NCBI RefSeq assembly: GCF_007997285.1 | Contig: NZ_VORX01000003.1 | Coordinates: forward strand, 620,001-684,000 | Origin: Gelidibacter salicanalis | Lineage (GTDB): Bacteria > Bacteroidota > Bacteroidia > Flavobacteriales > Flavobacteriaceae | DNA length: 64,000 nucleotides | Direction of reading: 5' to 3' | Part shown: positions 37,051 through 46,087 of the stretch, in pieces | Layout of the letters: every line of letters begins with the position of its first letter | How positions within the stretch are numbered: the stretch's first letter is position 1 | Made by a program: the position numbers and the translations under genes | The notes under the pieces: generated by a model | What the model saw: only the letters and a program-made list of their open reading frames with translations | Told to the model about the DNA's origin: nothing | Database searches by the model: none

Positions 37051-38841
37051 ATGAGTAAACCTACTTTAGAAATTCAATTGCAAACCTTACCAAATGAACC
37101 TGGAGTGTATCAATATTTTGATGCCAATGATAAGATTCTATATGTAGGTAAAGCAAAGGATTTAAAGAAGCGGGTGAGTTCTTACTTCACCAAAAACCAC
37201 GATTATGGCAAGACCAAAGTATTGGTCAAAAAGATTGTTACCATCAAACATATTGTGGTCGAAACTGAAACGGATGCACTCTTATTGGAGAATAATCTGA
37301 TTAAAAAATACCAACCCCGTTATAATGTGCTGCTCAAAGATGACAAATCCTATCCGTGGATCTGCATCAAAAAAGAGCGGTTTCCCCGAGTTTTTTCTAC
37401 ACGTCGTGTATTTAAGGATGGCTCTGAATATTTTGGTCCCTATACCAGTATGAAAACGGTAAAAACCTTGCTGGATTTAATTAAAGGTTTGTATTTGTTG
37501 CGTACATGCAATTATGATTTGGCCCAAGATAAAATTGATTCTGGCAAATTTAAGGTGTGTCTAGAATACCATTTGGGCAATTGTAAAGGGCCCTGTGAAG
37601 GCTATCAATCAGAACAGGATTACCATGATAACATCGCTGCAATTCGAGAAATCTTAAAAGGTAATTTTAAAGATTCGCTCTCGCAATTTAAACAGCAAAT
37701 GCGGGTTCATGCTGATGCTATGGAATTTGAGCAGGCGCAACGCATCAAGGATAAAATTGATATTCTCGAAAATTATCAGGCCAAGTCCACCGTCGTCAAC
37801 CCTAAAATTAGTAATGTAGATGTGTTTTCTATTGTTTCAGATGAGGGTTATGGTTATGTGAATTTCTTACAATTGTCTTACGGGTCGATCATCAGATCCC
37901 ATACCTTGGAAATTAAAAAGAAATTGGACGAGTCCGACGAAGAGTTACTGCAATTGGCTATTACGGAAATTAGGCAACGGTTCCACAGCACCAGTAGAGA
38001 GGTGTATGTGCCGTTTGAAGTCGATTTGGGAGAAGAAATAAAGGTCAGCACGCCCAAGTTGGGCGATAAAAAACGTATCTTAGACTTGTCTGAGCGCAAT
38101 GCGAAATACTACAGGATGGAGCGTTTTAAACAGGATAAAATCATCGATCCAGACCGCCATGCCAACAGAATTATGGCGCAAATGAAGGTTGATTTACGCC
38201 TGAGTGAAGAACCTCGGCATATTGAATGTTTTGACAACTCCAACATCCAAGGCACCAATCCGGTGGCGGCGTGTGTCGTTTTTAAAAATGGCAAACCCAG
38301 TAAAAAAGATTACCGTCACTTTAATATTAAAACTGTTGTGGGCGCTGATGATTTTGCCTCTATGGAAGAAGTGGTCTATAGGCGTTACAAACGTCTGTTG
38401 GAAGAAGAGCAGCCGCTACCACAGCTTGTCATTATTGACGGTGGCAAAGGGCAGTTGTCTTCAGCCTTAAAAAGTCTGGACCTCCTAAATTTAAGAGGAA
38501 AAATTGCAATGATCGGAATTGCAAAGCGCTTGGAAGAATTATTTTATCCGGATGACCCAATTCCATTATATTTAGATAAAAAAAGTGAAACTCTAAAAAT
38601 TATTCAGCAGTTGCGCAACGAAGCCCACAGGTTTGGGATAGAGCACCATCGTAACCGGAGAAGTAAAGGCGCTTTAACTACAGAGCTGGAATTGATTCCA
38701 GGCATAGGAGAGCAATCTATTGTAGATTTAATGACACATTTTAAAACTGTAAGACGGATCAGTAGCGCTACCTTTGAAGCGCTAGAACCCGTTATTGGCG
38801 CCTCGAGAGCAAGAAAAATTCTTGAGTATTACAAAAAATAA
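37051..38841 (+). CDS. uvrC: UvrABC system protein C (excinuclease subunit)
   Basis: UvrC makes both incisions in nucleotide excision repair. The GIY-YIG domain (PGVYQYFDANDKILYVGKAK, residues 18-37), the UVR coiled-coil that binds UvrB (FEQAQRIKDKIDILENY), the RNase H-like domain (IECFDNSNIQGTNPVAACV) and the C-terminal helix-hairpin-helix pair (LIPGIGEQSIVDLM and EPVIGASRARKILE) are all present. The length of 596 is normal. A small hairpin follows the gene. Confidence 0.97.
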   Translation: MSKPTLEIQLQTLPNEPGVYQYFDANDKILYVGKAKDLKKRVSSYFTKNHDYGKTKVLVKKIVTIKHIVVETETDALLLENNLIKKYQPRYNVLLKDDKSYPWICIKKERFPRVFSTRRVFKDGSEYFGPYTSMKTVKTLLDLIKGLYLLRTCNYDLAQDKIDSGKFKVCLEYHLGNCKGPCEGYQSEQDYHDNIAAIREILKGNFKDSLSQFKQQMRVHADAMEFEQAQRIKDKIDILENYQAKSTVVNPKISNVDVFSIVSDEGYGYVNFLQLSYGSIIRSHTLEIKKKLDESDEELLQLAITEIRQRFHSTSREVYVPFEVDLGEEIKVSTPKLGDKKRILDLSERNAKYYRMERFKQDKIIDPDRHANRIMAQMKVDLRLSEEPRHIECFDNSNIQGTNPVAACVVFKNGKPSKKDYRHFNIKTVVGADDFASMEEVVYRRYKRLLEEEQPLPQLVIIDGGKGQLSSALKSLDLLNLRGKIAMIGIAKRLEELFYPDDPIPLYLDKKSETLKIIQQLRNEAHRFGIEHHRNRRSKGALTTELELIPGIGEQSIVDLMTHFKTVRRISSATFEALEPVIGASRARKILEYYKK

Positions 38842-38855
38842 CTCCATACACCATT

Positions 38856-38880
38856 GTTGTAGGTCATAAAGGCCTACAAC
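38856..38880. terminator. Hairpin after uvrC
   Basis: GTTGTAGG and CCTACAAC can pair around a 9-base loop. No strong T-run follows, so it may be a weak terminator or a transcript-stabilising hairpin rather than a classic stop. Confidence 0.45.
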
Positions 38881-38895
38881 TTATAAACACACACC

Positions 38896-41136
38896 TTGAA
38901 AACTAAATTTTCCATCATCTTAATTTTTTTATGTTCTTGCTTTTTAATGAGTGCTCAGAATACGATTCCTGAACCACAAAAAGAACCCAAAATTGGTTTG
39001 GTTTTAAGTGGTGGTGGTGCCAAAGGTTTTGCGCATATTGGGGTATTAAAAGTAATTGACAGCTTAAATATTAAGGTGGATTACATTGCCGGAACCAGTA
39101 TGGGGGCCATCATAGGATCGTTATATGCGTCAGGCTATTCCGGTAATCAACTGGATTCAATTTTTAAAGCGGTTAATTTTGATGATGTTATTAGCGACTT
39201 TCTGCCCCGCTCCGCAAAAACATTTTATGAACGCGATAATTCTGAACGTTATGCGGTAACCTTACCGTTTACTAATTTTAAATTAAACTTGCCTTCGGCT
39301 TTATCGAGAGGGCAAAATGTATTTAACCTCCTCTCTAAATTAACCCTGCACGTTACCGATATTCCTGATTTCGAAAAACTGCCCATCCCGTTCTTTTGTG
39401 TTGCTACCAATATGGAGACCGGAGAGGCCATAATTTTAGAACAGGGCAATCTGTCCCAAACCGTTACGGCCAGTGGCGCATTTCCGTCTCTGTTCCAGCC
39501 CGTAATAATTAATGACCAGGTACTCATTGACGGTGGTGTGACTAATAATTACCCAATTGAAGAGCTGAGAGCCAAAGGCATGGATATTATAATTGGGGTA
39601 GACGTTCAAGATGGACTGGCCAGCCGCGACGATTTAAATACCGCACCTTCTATTTTACTCCAAATCAACAATTACCGCACCATTAGCGATATGATAAAAA
39701 AAGCTGAAGTTACGGATATCTATATCAAACCAGATATTACTAAATATACCGTGGTTTCCTTTAGTGAAGGCAAAAAGATTATCGAAAGTGGGGAAAATGC
39801 TGCCCGGCTAGAAGTGGATGCCTTAAGCAAACTTCCAAAGTATAAAACGAAAAGAGAAGTAGATATCAATCTCACTGCTATTGACAGCATTGCTATTGAC
39901 CAGGTGGGAATACACGGTAATAATCGGTATACTCGGGCGTATATTTTAGGAAAATTAAAGCTCATTGAGGGTACTAAGGTGAGCTATGATGATTTTAGTG
40001 AAGGGGTAAATAACTTAGTGGCCACTAATAACTTTACCACTTTTTATTACGAGTTTCAGGAGACCAAAACCGCAGGTGTATATAATTTATCGGCGACGGT
40101 TCAAGAAAGCAATACTACCAATTTCTTAAAATTTGGTTTGCATTATGATGACCTTTATAAAAGTGCGGCATTAGTAAATTTAACTAAAAAACGAGCGCTT
40201 TTAGATGATGATGTGGTGTCTTTAGATTTGATTTTGGGCGATCAGGTACGCTATAATTTTGAATATTATATTGATAAAGGCTTCTATTGGAGTGTTGGGG
40301 TCCGATCGCGGTTTAACCAATTTAACCGAAATGTAAATCCCAAGTTGTTTTTGAATGATTATGAGCAATCTTTAGTAGGAATAAATAAGATTGATATCGA
40401 ATTGCAAGATCAGACTAACCAACTCTATATTCAAACCTTGTTTAGAAAGGATTTTGCGCTGAGTTTGGGCGGCGAGCATAAACGCTTGAAAATAAAATCG
40501 GAAACAGTGGTTTCCAATATCCAAGACAAAGAACGGTTTTTTGAAAACACCGATTATTTGTCGGTGTTCAGTACCTTGAGGTTGGACCGATATGACAATA
40601 AATACTATCCAAAAAATGGGGTCTATTTCAGTGGCGATTTTCATCTCTATTTACATGCCTCACACTTTAATGCCGATTTTAACAAGTTTTCTATAGCTAA
40701 GGCTGACATAGGCTATGCTTTTGGGATTTCAGATAAACTTTCTGCCAACATTTTCACCCAAGGCGGATTTAAAATTGGTGATACCAGCACCCAATCTCTC
40801 GATTTTGCATTGGGAGGTTACGGGAATAATTTCATTAATAATTTCGTTTCTTTCTACGGGTATGACTACGTGGCACTCACGGGAGATAGTTTTGTTAAGG
40901 GTACTTTAAGTCTCGATTATGAACTGTTCAATAAAAACCACATTACTTTGGCGGCTAATTTTGCCAATATCGGGTATGGTCTTTTTGAGTCGGGAGATTG
41001 GATGGCCTCACCTTATACCGGATATGCGGTTGGTTACGGCTTGGAAACTTTTTTAGGACCAATTGAAGCGAAATACACCTATTCTCCGGAGCTTGGCAAT
41101 AGCATTTGGTTGTTTAATTTAGGGTTCTGGTTTTAG
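38896..41136 (+). CDS. Patatin-like phospholipase with C-terminal surface-antigen (BamA-like) barrel
   Basis: The 746-residue protein combines a patatin domain with an outer-membrane barrel, the layout of PlpD-type exported lipases. The oxyanion motif LVLSGGGAKGFAHIGVLK (about 34-51), the nucleophile motif GTSMG and the catalytic Asp in LIDGGVTNNYPI are present. A POTRA-like segment then follows, with a barrel ending in NSIWLFNLGFWF. The start is TTG at 38896, supported by the signal peptide it begins (MKTKFSIILIFLCSCFLMSA); the next ATG would cut it. The protein probably displays or releases the lipase at the cell surface. It is monocistronic. Confidence 0.88.
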   Translation: MKTKFSIILIFLCSCFLMSAQNTIPEPQKEPKIGLVLSGGGAKGFAHIGVLKVIDSLNIKVDYIAGTSMGAIIGSLYASGYSGNQLDSIFKAVNFDDVISDFLPRSAKTFYERDNSERYAVTLPFTNFKLNLPSALSRGQNVFNLLSKLTLHVTDIPDFEKLPIPFFCVATNMETGEAIILEQGNLSQTVTASGAFPSLFQPVIINDQVLIDGGVTNNYPIEELRAKGMDIIIGVDVQDGLASRDDLNTAPSILLQINNYRTISDMIKKAEVTDIYIKPDITKYTVVSFSEGKKIIESGENAARLEVDALSKLPKYKTKREVDINLTAIDSIAIDQVGIHGNNRYTRAYILGKLKLIEGTKVSYDDFSEGVNNLVATNNFTTFYYEFQETKTAGVYNLSATVQESNTTNFLKFGLHYDDLYKSAALVNLTKKRALLDDDVVSLDLILGDQVRYNFEYYIDKGFYWSVGVRSRFNQFNRNVNPKLFLNDYEQSLVGINKIDIELQDQTNQLYIQTLFRKDFALSLGGEHKRLKIKSETVVSNIQDKERFFENTDYLSVFSTLRLDRYDNKYYPKNGVYFSGDFHLYLHASHFNADFNKFSIAKADIGYAFGISDKLSANIFTQGGFKIGDTSTQSLDFALGGYGNNFINNFVSFYGYDYVALTGDSFVKGTLSLDYELFNKNHITLAANFANIGYGLFESGDWMASPYTGYAVGYGLETFLGPIEAKYTYSPELGNSIWLFNLGFWF

Positions 41137-41145
41137 CATTTTGTT

Positions 41146-41250
41146 AAGCACTTCGACTGCGCTCAGTGTGACAGTGTAAGGTTGGTAGTTTGAAGCACTT
41201 CGACTGCGCTCAGTGTGACATAGTAATTTGACTGCACTCAGTGTGGCAAG
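41146..41250. repeat. Palindromic repeat family B, two good copies and one degenerate
   Basis: CACTTCGACTGCGCTCAGTG occurs at about 41149-41168 and again at 41196-41215, each preceded by AAG and followed by TGACA. A diverged copy (GACTGCACTCAGTG) lies at about 41229-41242. The ends CACT and AGTG pair. A further copy lies in the bioA-bioD gap. The element is a type of small interspersed palindrome seen in many Bacteroidota. It lies just after the patatin gene, where it may affect transcript ends. Confidence 0.7.
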
Positions 41251-41324
41251 TGTCATGTCATTAAGGTTGAAACTCACTTTAACTATAACGATTTAAAAAA
41301 ATCGCGTTGTTAAAAATAGAACCT

Positions 41325-41354
41325 ATTGTGCTCTGTATCTTTTTTCTATATTTG
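41325..41354 (+). promoter_or_regulatory. Promoter for hmgA
   Basis: A TTG -33 box (41326-41328) and TATATTTG -7 box (41347-41354) are 18 bp apart, which fits the Bacteroidota sigma-A consensus TTTG-N19-TAnnTTTG. It would give an untranslated leader of about 150 bases before hmgA. Confidence 0.6.
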
Positions 41355-41515
41355 TAACATGACCACACTTTTCTGGACCGGTTTATTAGAGCATCTTCAA
41401 TTCCTTATCAAAAGGAATCCAGAATAAGCGCGCATTATTGTATCTTTATGGAGTTTCATATCCTGCCGTAAGCAACGGAGTTTCAGGGTGATTATTGATC
41501 ATTAAACTCAAAAAA

Positions 41516-42670
41516 ATGCCATTTTATCATAAACTCGGGAACATACCTCCCAAAAGACATACGCAATTCCGAAAACCGGATGGCAGCTTGTATTCTGAAC
41601 AATTGTTTGGCACCATCGGCTTTGATGGCATGTACACGAATTCCTATCATGAGCAACGCCCAACCCAAGTTAAAGAAATCAGAAAGCAATACAGTGTAGC
41701 GCCCAAAATTGCCAAGGCCAATCACATTCAATCGTATCGCTTCCGCGGGTTTGAAGTGAAGCCTGAAAACGATTATTTGGAAAGCCGTAAAACGGTGCTC
41801 ACCAATTCAGACTGTAGTATCATTTTAGCAGCACCAAAACAGTCCACTGAAGATTATTTCTATAAAAATACCGATGCTGACGAATTGATTTTCGTACATA
41901 AAGGCAGTGGAAAACTACGCACACATCTCGGAAATCTCGATTTTAAATACGGCGATTATCTGCTCGTACCGAGAGGCATCATCTATAAAATGGATTTTGA
42001 TACGGAAGATAACCGCTTGTTCATTGTAGAATCACGCCGCCCAATCTACACTCCAAAACGTTACCGTAACTGGTTTGGACAATTATTGGAACATGCGCCG
42101 TATTGTGAACGTGACTTGCGCCGTCCTCAAGAATTGGAAACCTATAATGAAACTGGCGACTTTCTCATTAAAGTCAAAAAGCAGAATGACATATTTGAAA
42201 TGGTCTATGCGTCACATCCTTTTGATGTGGTGGGTTATGATGGGTACAATTATCCGTATGCCTTCTCAATCCACGATTTTGAACCCATTACGGGACGCAT
42301 CCACCAACCGCCTCCTGTGCATCAAACGTTCGAAACCGATGCTTTTGTAGTCTGTAGCTTTGTGCCACGGTTGTATGATTACCATCCGTTGAGCATTCCA
42401 GCGCCTTACAACCACAGTAATATTGACAGTGATGAGGTGTTGTATTATGTGGATGGCGATTTTATGAGCCGTATTGATGTAGATGCGGGGCATATTTCAC
42501 TACATCCCGCAGGTATCCCGCACGGGCCGCATCCAGGTGCCGTAGAACGTAGTATAGGAAAAACTAAAACCGATGAATTAGCCGTGATGGTCGATACGTT
42601 TAAGCCTTTGCAGATCACTGAAGAAGCGTTAAAAATTGCGGATGAGGATTATTTTAAATCTTGGGTTTAG
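41516..42670 (+). CDS. hmgA: Homogentisate 1,2-dioxygenase
   Basis: This non-heme iron enzyme opens the ring of homogentisate in tyrosine and phenylalanine breakdown. The cupin-fold protein carries PYNHSNIDSDEVLYYVDGDF with candidate iron-binding His and acidic residues, then SLHPAGIPHGPHPGAVE with further His ligands. At 384 residues it is shorter than the roughly 440 of the human enzyme, as in related bacteria. The ATG at 41516 is preferred over an upstream TTG at 41495. hppD, giving its substrate, lies 356 bases downstream. Confidence 0.9.
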   Translation: MPFYHKLGNIPPKRHTQFRKPDGSLYSEQLFGTIGFDGMYTNSYHEQRPTQVKEIRKQYSVAPKIAKANHIQSYRFRGFEVKPENDYLESRKTVLTNSDCSIILAAPKQSTEDYFYKNTDADELIFVHKGSGKLRTHLGNLDFKYGDYLLVPRGIIYKMDFDTEDNRLFIVESRRPIYTPKRYRNWFGQLLEHAPYCERDLRRPQELETYNETGDFLIKVKKQNDIFEMVYASHPFDVVGYDGYNYPYAFSIHDFEPITGRIHQPPPVHQTFETDAFVVCSFVPRLYDYHPLSIPAPYNHSNIDSDEVLYYVDGDFMSRIDVDAGHISLHPAGIPHGPHPGAVERSIGKTKTDELAVMVDTFKPLQITEEALKIADEDYFKSWV

Positions 42671-43026
42671 GAGTATAGAGTAGCTAGTATTGAGAATTAA
42701 GTACAAAGAGAATATTACATAGAACATAGAATAGAGAATAGAGAATAGAGAATAGAGAATAGAGAATAGAGAATAGAGAATAGAGAAGAGAGTAAGTCTG
42801 TGTTCGAAGGGAATTTTATATATAAATTAATAATTCGGAAATTAAATAAAAAGACCAAGACATTGTGAATTAGGAGAATCCAAGTCTCTATTCTCTTCTC
42901 TTTATTCTTTTTTCTTGTATCAAAAACAAAAAAGATAAAAAATAAATAGAAAGCGCAAGTATCAGAAATTCGGGAAGTTAAAAGTCTCTATTCTCTGTTC
43001 TCTGTTCTTTCATCTAAAAAACTACA
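42671..43026. other. Gap between hmgA and hppD with repeat-rich sequence
   Basis: The 356-bp gap has no ORF. It contains the TAGAGAA tandem array at 42732-42787, and two tracts reading TCTCTATTCTCT near 42892-42903 and 42986-42997 that are complementary to it. The last tract lies about 30 bases before the hppD start. The layout could let the upstream array pair with the leader of hppD. Confidence 0.6.
42732..42787 (+). repeat. Tandem repeat, eight perfect copies of TAGAGAA
   Basis: Eight 7-bp units run without a break from 42732 to 42787, preceded by a partial unit. Short perfect tandem units of this kind often change copy number during replication. The array lies in the hmgA-hppD gap, upstream of hppD. 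Confidence 0.9.
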
Positions 43027-44187
43027 ATGAGTAAAGACATAAAATCCGTGGACTACGGGCTAGAAAAAATTTTTGAAGGGGCACAAGACTTTTTGCCGCT
43101 TTTGGGAACTGATTACGTAGAATTTTACGTGGGTAATGCGAAGCAAGCCGCACATTTTTATAAAACCGCCTTCGGTTTTCAAAGTTATGCCTACAAAGGT
43201 TTGGAAACAGGATCGAGAGATGAGGTGAGTTATGTGCTCAAACAGGATAAAATCCGTTTGGTATTGACTACACCGTTAAACAGCAAATCGCCAATTAACG
43301 ACCATATTGTCAAACATGGAGATGGGGTTAAGGTGGTAGCATTATGGGTGGATGATGCGCGTAGTGCATATGAAGAAACCACCAAACGCGGCGCAAAATC
43401 ATATATGGAACCTACCGTGGAGACCGATGAACACGGTGAAGTGGTGAGGGCGGGAATCTACACTTATGGCGAAACCGTCCACATGTTTGTGGAGCGCAAA
43501 AATTATGAGGGCACATTTATGCCAGGGTTTAAAGCATGGACATCTGATTACAACCCGGAGCCTGTAGGTTTGAAGTTTATTGACCATATGGTCGGTAACG
43601 TCGGTTGGGGAGAAATGAACACTTGGGTGAAATGGTATGAAGACGTGATGGGCTTTGTCAATTTCCTTTCTTTTGATGATAAGCAAATCCATACCGAATA
43701 TTCAGCCTTAATGAGTAAGGTCATGAGCAACGGGAATGGCCGTATCAAATTCCCAATCAATGAACCCGCTGAAGGTAAAAAACGATCGCAGATTGAAGAG
43801 TACCTCGATTTTTATGAAAGTCCAGGCGTGCAGCATATTGCAGTAGCCACGGATGATATTATTACCACGGTGTCTAAATTACGATCTCGAGGTGTCGAAT
43901 TTTTATCGACGCCGCCAGAAGCCTATTACAATGCTGTTCCTGGCCGCTTAGAAGCGTATAGCCATGAATTGCGTGAGGACATTGAAAAGTTAAAAAGCTT
44001 AGGCATCATGATTGACGCGGATGAAGAAGGCTATTTGTTGCAAATCTTTACCAAACCAGTAGAAGATCGACCAACTTTATTTTTTGAAATTATACAGCGT
44101 ATGGGCGCCAAAGGCTTTGGTGCGGGTAATTTTAAGGCGCTTTTTGAATCTATAGAACGAGAGCAGGCGTTACGAGGTACACTCTAA
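43027..44187 (+). CDS. hppD: 4-hydroxyphenylpyruvate dioxygenase
   Basis: The enzyme turns 4-hydroxyphenylpyruvate into homogentisate, the step before hmgA. It has two vicinal-oxygen-chelate domains. The iron ligands are His187 (LKFIDHMVGNV), His270 (GVQHIAVATDDI) and Glu354 (LFFEIIQRMG). The C-terminal gate segment KGFGAGNFKALFESIE is typical. At 386 residues it is normal. A terminator follows at 44225. Confidence 0.95.
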   Translation: MSKDIKSVDYGLEKIFEGAQDFLPLLGTDYVEFYVGNAKQAAHFYKTAFGFQSYAYKGLETGSRDEVSYVLKQDKIRLVLTTPLNSKSPINDHIVKHGDGVKVVALWVDDARSAYEETTKRGAKSYMEPTVETDEHGEVVRAGIYTYGETVHMFVERKNYEGTFMPGFKAWTSDYNPEPVGLKFIDHMVGNVGWGEMNTWVKWYEDVMGFVNFLSFDDKQIHTEYSALMSKVMSNGNGRIKFPINEPAEGKKRSQIEEYLDFYESPGVQHIAVATDDIITTVSKLRSRGVEFLSTPPEAYYNAVPGRLEAYSHELREDIEKLKSLGIMIDADEEGYLLQIFTKPVEDRPTLFFEIIQRMGAKGFGAGNFKALFESIEREQALRGTL

Positions 44188-44224
44188 GTAAAACGCTAAC
44201 AAATATTTAACTTTATAATCGGTT

Positions 44225-44258
44225 TAAAAACTCCGCATTAATTTGACGGAGTTTTTTT
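44225..44258 (+). terminator. Terminator after hppD
   Basis: AAAACTCCG and CGGAGTTTT pair around an 11-base loop and seven T follow. Confidence 0.88.
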
Positions 44259-44348
44259 GTTTTAATACTTTTGGAACGCTAATTGTAATTATTGGCCATA
44301 CATACGAAAGCCTCGTATAAGAAGTTATATTTACAATTATTCAGAAAT

Positions 44349-45134
44349 ATGAAAAAAGTTAAATTGATCATTGCGTTATTCTTCGTAGTCCTCAGCGCTG
44401 CAGCCCAAGAGAAACAAGATAAATATGCTTTTCAAGAAGGCGAATGGTTCAAATTTAAAATGAGCTATAGTGGGTTCTTGAAAGCCGGGAATGCCACTTT
44501 GGAAGTAAAGGAATCTAGGTTGAATGGAAAAGAAGTGTACCATGTGGTAGGCAAAGGCTGGACCTCAGGAGCGATTAAATGGTTTTTTAAGGTCAAGGAC
44601 CGTTACGAATCCTATTTTGATAAACATACAGGCTTACCTTATAAATTTATTAGAAATATTGATGAAGGTGGGCATACTAAAGACATAGAAATTGAGTTTG
44701 ATCATAAGGCGTCTTTAGCACACGTTACAGATAAAAAACGTAAGACTGACGCCTCCTATTCTGTTGAAAAGAATGTGCAAGACATGGTTTCGGCATTTTA
44801 CTATCTTAGAAATAACTACAATACCAATTCCATTAAAGAAGGAGAGGTGGTCAGCTTAAATATGTTTTTTGATGAGGAAAATTATAATTTCCGACTCAAA
44901 TTTTTAGGAAGAGAGGAGTTGAATACCCCTTTCGGAACTATTAAGACCCTCAAATTTAGACCCTATGTTATGGCGGGTCGTGTCTTTAAAGAAAAGGAAA
45001 GTTTGACCTTATGGGTCAGTGCTGACGACAATAAGATTCCGTTACGTATACAAGCCGATTTGGCAGTAGGTTCTTTAAGAGCCGATTTAGAAGCTTTTAA
45101 AGGCTTAAAACATTCATTTAAAGTACAATTTTAA
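44349..45134 (+). CDS. DUF3108-type exported protein
   Basis: The ATG at 44349 gives a signal peptide (MKKVKLIIALFFVVLSAAAQ) and a 261-residue protein; a TTG 57 bases upstream does not. The mature protein has the DUF3108 pattern: GEWFKFKMSYSGFLKAGNA, KVKDRYESYFDKHTGLPYKF, DMVSAFYYLRN and a final LGREELNTPFGTIKTLKFR region. This family is a periplasmic beta-rich domain of unknown function. It lies five bases before the tryptophan dioxygenase gene, so both are probably on one transcript. Confidence 0.85.
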   Translation: MKKVKLIIALFFVVLSAAAQEKQDKYAFQEGEWFKFKMSYSGFLKAGNATLEVKESRLNGKEVYHVVGKGWTSGAIKWFFKVKDRYESYFDKHTGLPYKFIRNIDEGGHTKDIEIEFDHKASLAHVTDKKRKTDASYSVEKNVQDMVSAFYYLRNNYNTNSIKEGEVVSLNMFFDEENYNFRLKFLGREELNTPFGTIKTLKFRPYVMAGRVFKEKESLTLWVSADDNKIPLRIQADLAVGSLRADLEAFKGLKHSFKVQF

Positions 45135-45139
45135 CACTA

Positions 45140-46072
45140 ATGTCCAACCCACAAGATTTTGATCCTGTTTTAAAGGAACTGCAGCAAAAATACGCTGCGA
45201 TAGACCAAGATACCCACACGTATTTAGAAGGCTTACTCTACAGTAAGCCTATTACATATTGGGATTATATCCAAACTGATGCGTTGTTAAATTTACAAAT
45301 TCAGCGCACGACACTTCCTGATGAGATGGTCTTTATTGGCTATCATCAAATCAATGAACTCTTGTTTAAAATGATTCTTTGGGAAATTTCTCAAGTATCC
45401 GAAAATGATGCCATAACCGCCACTTTTTTTGAATCGAAGTTAATGCGCGTCAGCAGGTATTTTGATATGCTGACCACGTCTTTCAACATCATGAGAGAAG
45501 GGATGGATGTGGAACAATACATGAAATTTAGAAACACCCTGACGCCGGCTAGCGGATTTCAGAGTGCGCAATACCGATTGATTGAGTTTGCTTCTACAGA
45601 GCTGATCAATCTTATCGACTTCCGTTTCCGTAAGAATATTGACCGGAATACACCTTTCTCGCATGCCTTTGAACATTTGTATTGGCAAGCCGCGGGTAAA
45701 GATTATGAAACGGGTAAAAAGTCTATCTTGCTAATTAATTTTGAAAAGCGATATAAAGATGAATTTATTCGATTTATGGAGGCCCACAACACTAAAAACT
45801 TGTGGACCAAATTTAAAGAACTTCCAGAAGCTGATCAAAACGATGACGATTTGGTGAAAGCCATGCGCCATTATGATTATACGGTAAACGTTACTTGGGT
45901 CATGGCCCATTACAATGCCGCAAAACACTATATAGAAAGTGCTTCAGGCGATGGTGAAGCTACAGGCGGCAGCGATTGGAAAAAATATATGCATCCGAAA
46001 TACCAAAGGCGGATATTTTTTCCTGAACTTTGGAGCGAAAATGAATTAGAAAACTGGGGGAATGACCTCTAA
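45140..46072 (+). CDS. kynA: Tryptophan 2,3-dioxygenase
   Basis: This heme enzyme opens the indole ring of L-tryptophan to N-formylkynurenine. Visible features are MVFIGYHQINELLFKMILWE with the substrate-contacting His69, TPASGFQSAQYRLIEF (136-150), the proximal heme ligand His257 in VTWVMAHYNAAKHYI, and EATGGSDWKKY. At 310 residues it is slightly longer than many bacterial homologs. Together with hmgA and hppD upstream it gives an aromatic-amino-acid breakdown neighbourhood. Confidence 0.93.
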   Translation: MSNPQDFDPVLKELQQKYAAIDQDTHTYLEGLLYSKPITYWDYIQTDALLNLQIQRTTLPDEMVFIGYHQINELLFKMILWEISQVSENDAITATFFESKLMRVSRYFDMLTTSFNIMREGMDVEQYMKFRNTLTPASGFQSAQYRLIEFASTELINLIDFRFRKNIDRNTPFSHAFEHLYWQAAGKDYETGKKSILLINFEKRYKDEFIRFMEAHNTKNLWTKFKELPEADQNDDDLVKAMRHYDYTVNVTWVMAHYNAAKHYIESASGDGEATGGSDWKKYMHPKYQRRIFFPELWSENELENWGNDL

Positions 46073-46087
46073 AAAATGGAGTAGTTA

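Noticed and set aside
41359-41427. 22-codon frame MTTLFWTGLLEHLQ... as hmgA leader peptide
   Set aside because: Its ATG lies at or before the expected transcription start of the promoter at 41325-41354, and it is not rich in Tyr or Phe.
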